Assembly: GCA_905221605.1 (NCBI GenBank)
Contig: CAJNDS010002538.1
Location: 159,501 to 223,500, forward strand
From: Symbiodinium natans
Taxonomy: Eukaryota; Sar; Dinophyceae; Suessiales; Symbiodiniaceae
Direction: 5' to 3'
DNA: 64,000 bases
The notes under the pieces: generated by a model
The model's database searches: none
Told to the model about the DNA's origin: nothing
What the model saw: only the letters and a program-made list of their open reading frames with translations
Translations under genes and position numbers: made by a program
Part shown: positions 61,118-64,000 of the stretch, piece after piece
Layout of the letters: every line of letters starts with the position of its first letter
Numbering within the stretch: the first letter of the stretch is position 1

Positions 61118-62879
61118 AATTATACGGATTCTTGCGTTTTTGGTATAGAAGGGGTAGTCCGATTTGGTGAAATACACGTATGAAACATCATGGAGGATAT
61201 CGTTGATCTTAAACGCGCGAGTATCCTGGCAGATTCGATCAAGAACCTGCAAGTAGTTTTTTTAAGGACTCAGGGCTGAGGTATAGGGTTTTAGGTTTTG
61301 GGGTTCGGGGTTTAGGGTTTCGGGTGGTTCCAATTCCAACCGTGAAACTTGCATTTTAGGGATGTAGGGGCAGGCAGGGGGTACGAACATACAATGCCAA
61401 GAGGCAAGTGTGCTGGCTGGCGGCATCAGTTCTGCACGCTTTGGACATGAACGCAACACCAGAACCCCCAAAACAACCCTAAACCCTAAACTCCCTAAAT
61501 GCCTAAATCATGAAACCGTATTATTTAAAAACAACTCAGCTGCCTTCCCCACGGCTCCTCCGAAGTCAGCTCGCCATCACCGTTCTTCTCGAAACTCTTT
61601 GAAAGACCGCCTGGCAAAGCGTGGGATGCATCCCTGAAAACTTCTTGATGGCGTAGTACAGAATTTCAAAACATGTAGGTCTACCATGCCAAGACTACTG
61701 AACCCCCTGGCCCCAAAGTACGTATCCCACCCGCTTCTTGGGGCGGAGGCCATAGGGCCGAAGCCTGGGATTCAAGGGTTTATAGAGCTTCGAAAGCTTA
61801 AGGGCTGATTATTGGACCGCGCTGTTGTGCAATCAGGGTTTAGGGTTTAGGGTTTAGGGTTTAGGGTTTAGGGTTTAGGGGGGTTTAGGGTTTAGGGTTT
61901 AGGGTTTAGGGTTTAGGGTTTAGGGTTTAGGGTTTAGGGTTTAGGGTTCTCAATTGCCCCAACGGCAACTGTCTTGATCAAGGTTCGTACATGCCCACAC
62001 CGAGAGAGCAAGCGTGTGTACACGCGGTGTACGCTGAGCGGCGGTGGCGCCCAGAAAGCTCCGCTTTACACCATCCTTGGATCGCTCCAACTCGTCAGCC
62101 CCCGAATTCCCCTCGAACCCCGGCAAGCTCGCGGCCCTTTTTGGGCACAGCAAACTGCAGGGACTTGCGAGACCTTCCCAAAGCTCCGAAAGCAGTCGAG
62201 ATCTCCCGGTTCTGCACGAGGGCCCTGCGGCTTCACAAGGCTCGAGATGGCGCTGGCGACGGGTTTCTTGGCAGCGGGGCACCTCCCTCATTTATGTCGC
62301 CTTCCAGTCAGGAGAGGAGAGGAGATCGGCGGGGGCGGTCCTCTCTACAGCTCGCGGGAGGCTCGAGGCTTGAGAGGAACAGTTTGCAAAGTCAGCGAAA
62401 GCCCTTGGGCCCCCGAAGCAGCTGCGGAGCATCAAGTGGCAGGCGTCAGGCGGGTGTGTACGGCTGTTAAGGCTTCCAGGATCTGACCCTCGCTTGGGGG
62501 CTTTGCATAGCTCCGATTCTGGTCACAGGACATCAGAAGCTGGAGCGACGCCAGAAATGAGGCGCCGGTGTTGATGATGCTCACCCGGTTGGAGTGGAAG
62601 TCCCAGCCGATCTTCAGCAGCTCCTCGGCCGGGATATCCTCCACCGGCAAGGGAGGCACCGGCTCCCCGGGCTGCGCGCGCTGCCAGGTACCCCGCAAGT
62701 CTCCCACCATCTCGTTCAGCTCCTCGCAGACGAACCGCAGCAAGTCGCAGGCCTCGTAGGCGTTCATCGGGCTGCTCCGCCTCAGAACGCCGATCTGCTC
62801 TGCCAGCACCTTCACCGCGGCCTTCTGCACGCGCTCGCCCGCGTCTGCGAAGCTCTCATGCGCTTTTCGCTCCATATCC
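61118..62879 (-). CDS. Unknown soluble protein, 2 exons seen
   Basis: No family recognised. Exon 62474-62879 (135 codons) joins in phase to exon 61118-61246 (43 codons) across a 1.2-kb intron containing TTTAGGG repeats. The first exon reads ERKAHESFADAGERVQKAAV, YEACDLLRFVCEELNEMVGD and ELLKIGWDFHSNRVSIINTG; the second reads VLDRICQDTRAFKINDILHD and YVYFTKSDYPFYTKNARIRI. The predicted join reads EGQILE|VLDRICQ. The donor is GCCTTA, the acceptor CTTGCAG, and the next donor GTGGGA. Both ends of the gene are missing from this model. Composition is that of a mostly helical cytosolic protein. An ATG at 62884 lies just outside the exon 1 start, so the exon could also be 5'-terminal. Confidence 0.6.
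61835..61950. repeat. TTTAGGG array
   Basis: Array in the intron between exons 62474-62879 and 61118-61246; a few CCCTAAA units at 61480-61495. Confidence 0.95.
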
Positions 62880-62899
62880 CTCATGGCCGAGTTGTACGG

Positions 62900-63570
62900 T
62901 TTAGGGTAAGATGGTTTAGGATGGTTTTTCAGGGCTTGGGCTTTTTAGGGTCTAGGGTTTGGGGGTTTTCTAGGGTTGAGCTACCCAACTGAGCAAGTCA
63001 GACGGAACTCTCGTGCAGCTGCGGCTTAGCTAGACATTGGCTGCGGCAAGCATGCATGGCTCATACTTCTTGCACATCTTCTGTTGCGCTGATCTTGCTT
63101 TCACTTCTACGAACTCTATTGAAATGTCCAGTCTGCATCTAGCTGGTCACTGGAATGACGTATGAGCTCCCTTAGCAGGATCTCACAAGGGCCAGACCGA
63201 GGAGGCCCAGGGGCCCTTTTCATGGCGAGGGCCTCTCATGTCCAAATTTTTTCGAGCTTGGCCGTCCGCTTTCGAGCCCGAAACGTCCCGCAAAGCCCCC
63301 GTGAAATCGCCGAAGCCTTCCGAACAGTGGGAGGGCATATATGACCTTGTGGGGGGAGGGTGGGAAATTTGAAGGCAAGAGCACCTTCACGGGGAAAAGG
63401 CGCCCAATTCGGGACTTCTGAGGGCGCTGAATTTCCCTTGTGGGAACTCTTCAGACAAGCTACAGAAGATTGAGGAGAGGCTTCACGGCATTAAAAAAAA
63501 AAACTGTGTTCCTAGGGTCCTTCCAGCAAAAGGGGAGCTCTACAGAATCTGCAGGGCGCTCGTGGTGGGC
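62900..63570. other. No gene supported
   Basis: Short G-rich repeat stretch at 62900-62980, then non-repetitive sequence. No exon signals could be phased to the 61.1-62.9 kb gene. Confidence 0.4.
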
Positions 63571-63576
63571 CTTTAC

Positions 63577-63699
63577 CTACTTGGAGGTTCATGGGTACTT
63601 GCAAGTAGGGTAAGAAGTACCCTAGGTAAGGTTAGAAGTATAGCTACCATACTGCATACGTAGCCCTACTCGTAACTACCCCAATGCACCTCCAAGTAG
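63577..63699. mobile_element. MITE-like element, family 1, best copy
   Basis: 123-bp element with imperfect inverted ends of about 35 bp. The first 12 bp (CTACTTGGAGGT) match perfectly and the match continues through GTAGGG. The centre contains AGAAGTATAGCTACCATACT. It has no coding capacity and no convincing target duplication. Related copies are at 16009, 19154 and 29297, with fragments near 24113, 42010, 45833 and 50330. Confidence 0.7.
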
Positions 63700-64000
63700 T
63701 CTGCTCTTCGTAGGTGCTTGGGAGGACTCCGAAGAAGAGCCCAGGATACTTGAGGGGGTTCAGGGAGAACTCATTAACCCCCCCCCCCCCCAAAAAAAAA
63801 AAAAAGTTGCAAGTGTAGCCACCCCACTCTTTTGCCCTGACCCATGAGCTCTCTTTTTGGGGCAAGCCCTAGACCCTAGACACGCTGCAAGCCCTATAAA
63901 CCGCATAGTAAGCCCTATAAACCCTGCAAACCCTTTAAAGGCGAATCGGGAGGCCATTTGCAAGGCTGGGGGATCTGGGGATTCGATGCGGGTCACTGTG

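Overview
The window reads as nuclear DNA of a dinoflagellate, most likely a Symbiodiniaceae-like alga. That rests on four things: every convincing gene lies on the minus strand; many short exons are spliced with GC and GA donors as well as GT, mostly at AG|G acceptors; a Hint (Hedgehog/intein-type) module is repeated in tandem; and plant/dinoflagellate-type TTTAGGG repeats are everywhere. The species cannot be told from the sequence. All gene models are hand-built from reading-frame phase and splice-site logic, without transcripts.

The window holds three kinds of material. (1) Multi-exon genes made of very small exons (about 30-200 bp) set like islands in introns of degenerate telomere-like repeats. 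The clearest is a eukaryotic-type glutathione synthetase of 26 exons at 42.6-56.4 kb. Other phase-consistent chains are an unknown gene at 0.2-6.5 kb, an unknown cysteine-containing membrane-type protein at 19.9-24.1 kb, a hydrophobic unknown at 27.7-30.5 kb, a 58-residue tandem-repeat protein at 38.4-41.6 kb and an unknown gene at 61.1-62.9 kb. (2) Five co-oriented copies of a coiled-coil plus Hint protein gene (8.0-9.8, 13.4-15.1, 25.2-27.0, 34.3-36.1 and 58.0-59.8 kb), each essentially one long exon. The first copy is frameshifted by a 5-bp tandem duplication. (3) Short dispersed elements with terminal inverted repeats, simple repeats, and a 0.28-kb alternating CA/CG tract.

The most interesting signal is intron architecture. 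Read in the transcript sense, many introns begin with G-rich (TTTAGGG-like) repeats just after the donor and end with C-rich (CCCTAAA-like) repeats just before the acceptor. Each such intron is therefore an inverted repeat able to fold and bring its two splice sites together. Each array is homogenised to its own repeat variant (TTTAGGG, TTTTGGGG, TTTAGGGGG, TTATAGGG, TTCAGGG, TTGAGGG and others), which points to local array turnover rather than one ancient telomere insertion.

Exon islands at 5.9-7.1 kb recur in decayed form at 10.2-11.7 and 16.7-18.2 kb, just upstream of Hint copies A and B. An exon-like block upstream of Hint copies A, B, D and E resembles an exon of the 0.2-6.5 kb gene. The Hint family may thus have spread as, or captured, pieces of a neighbouring gene.
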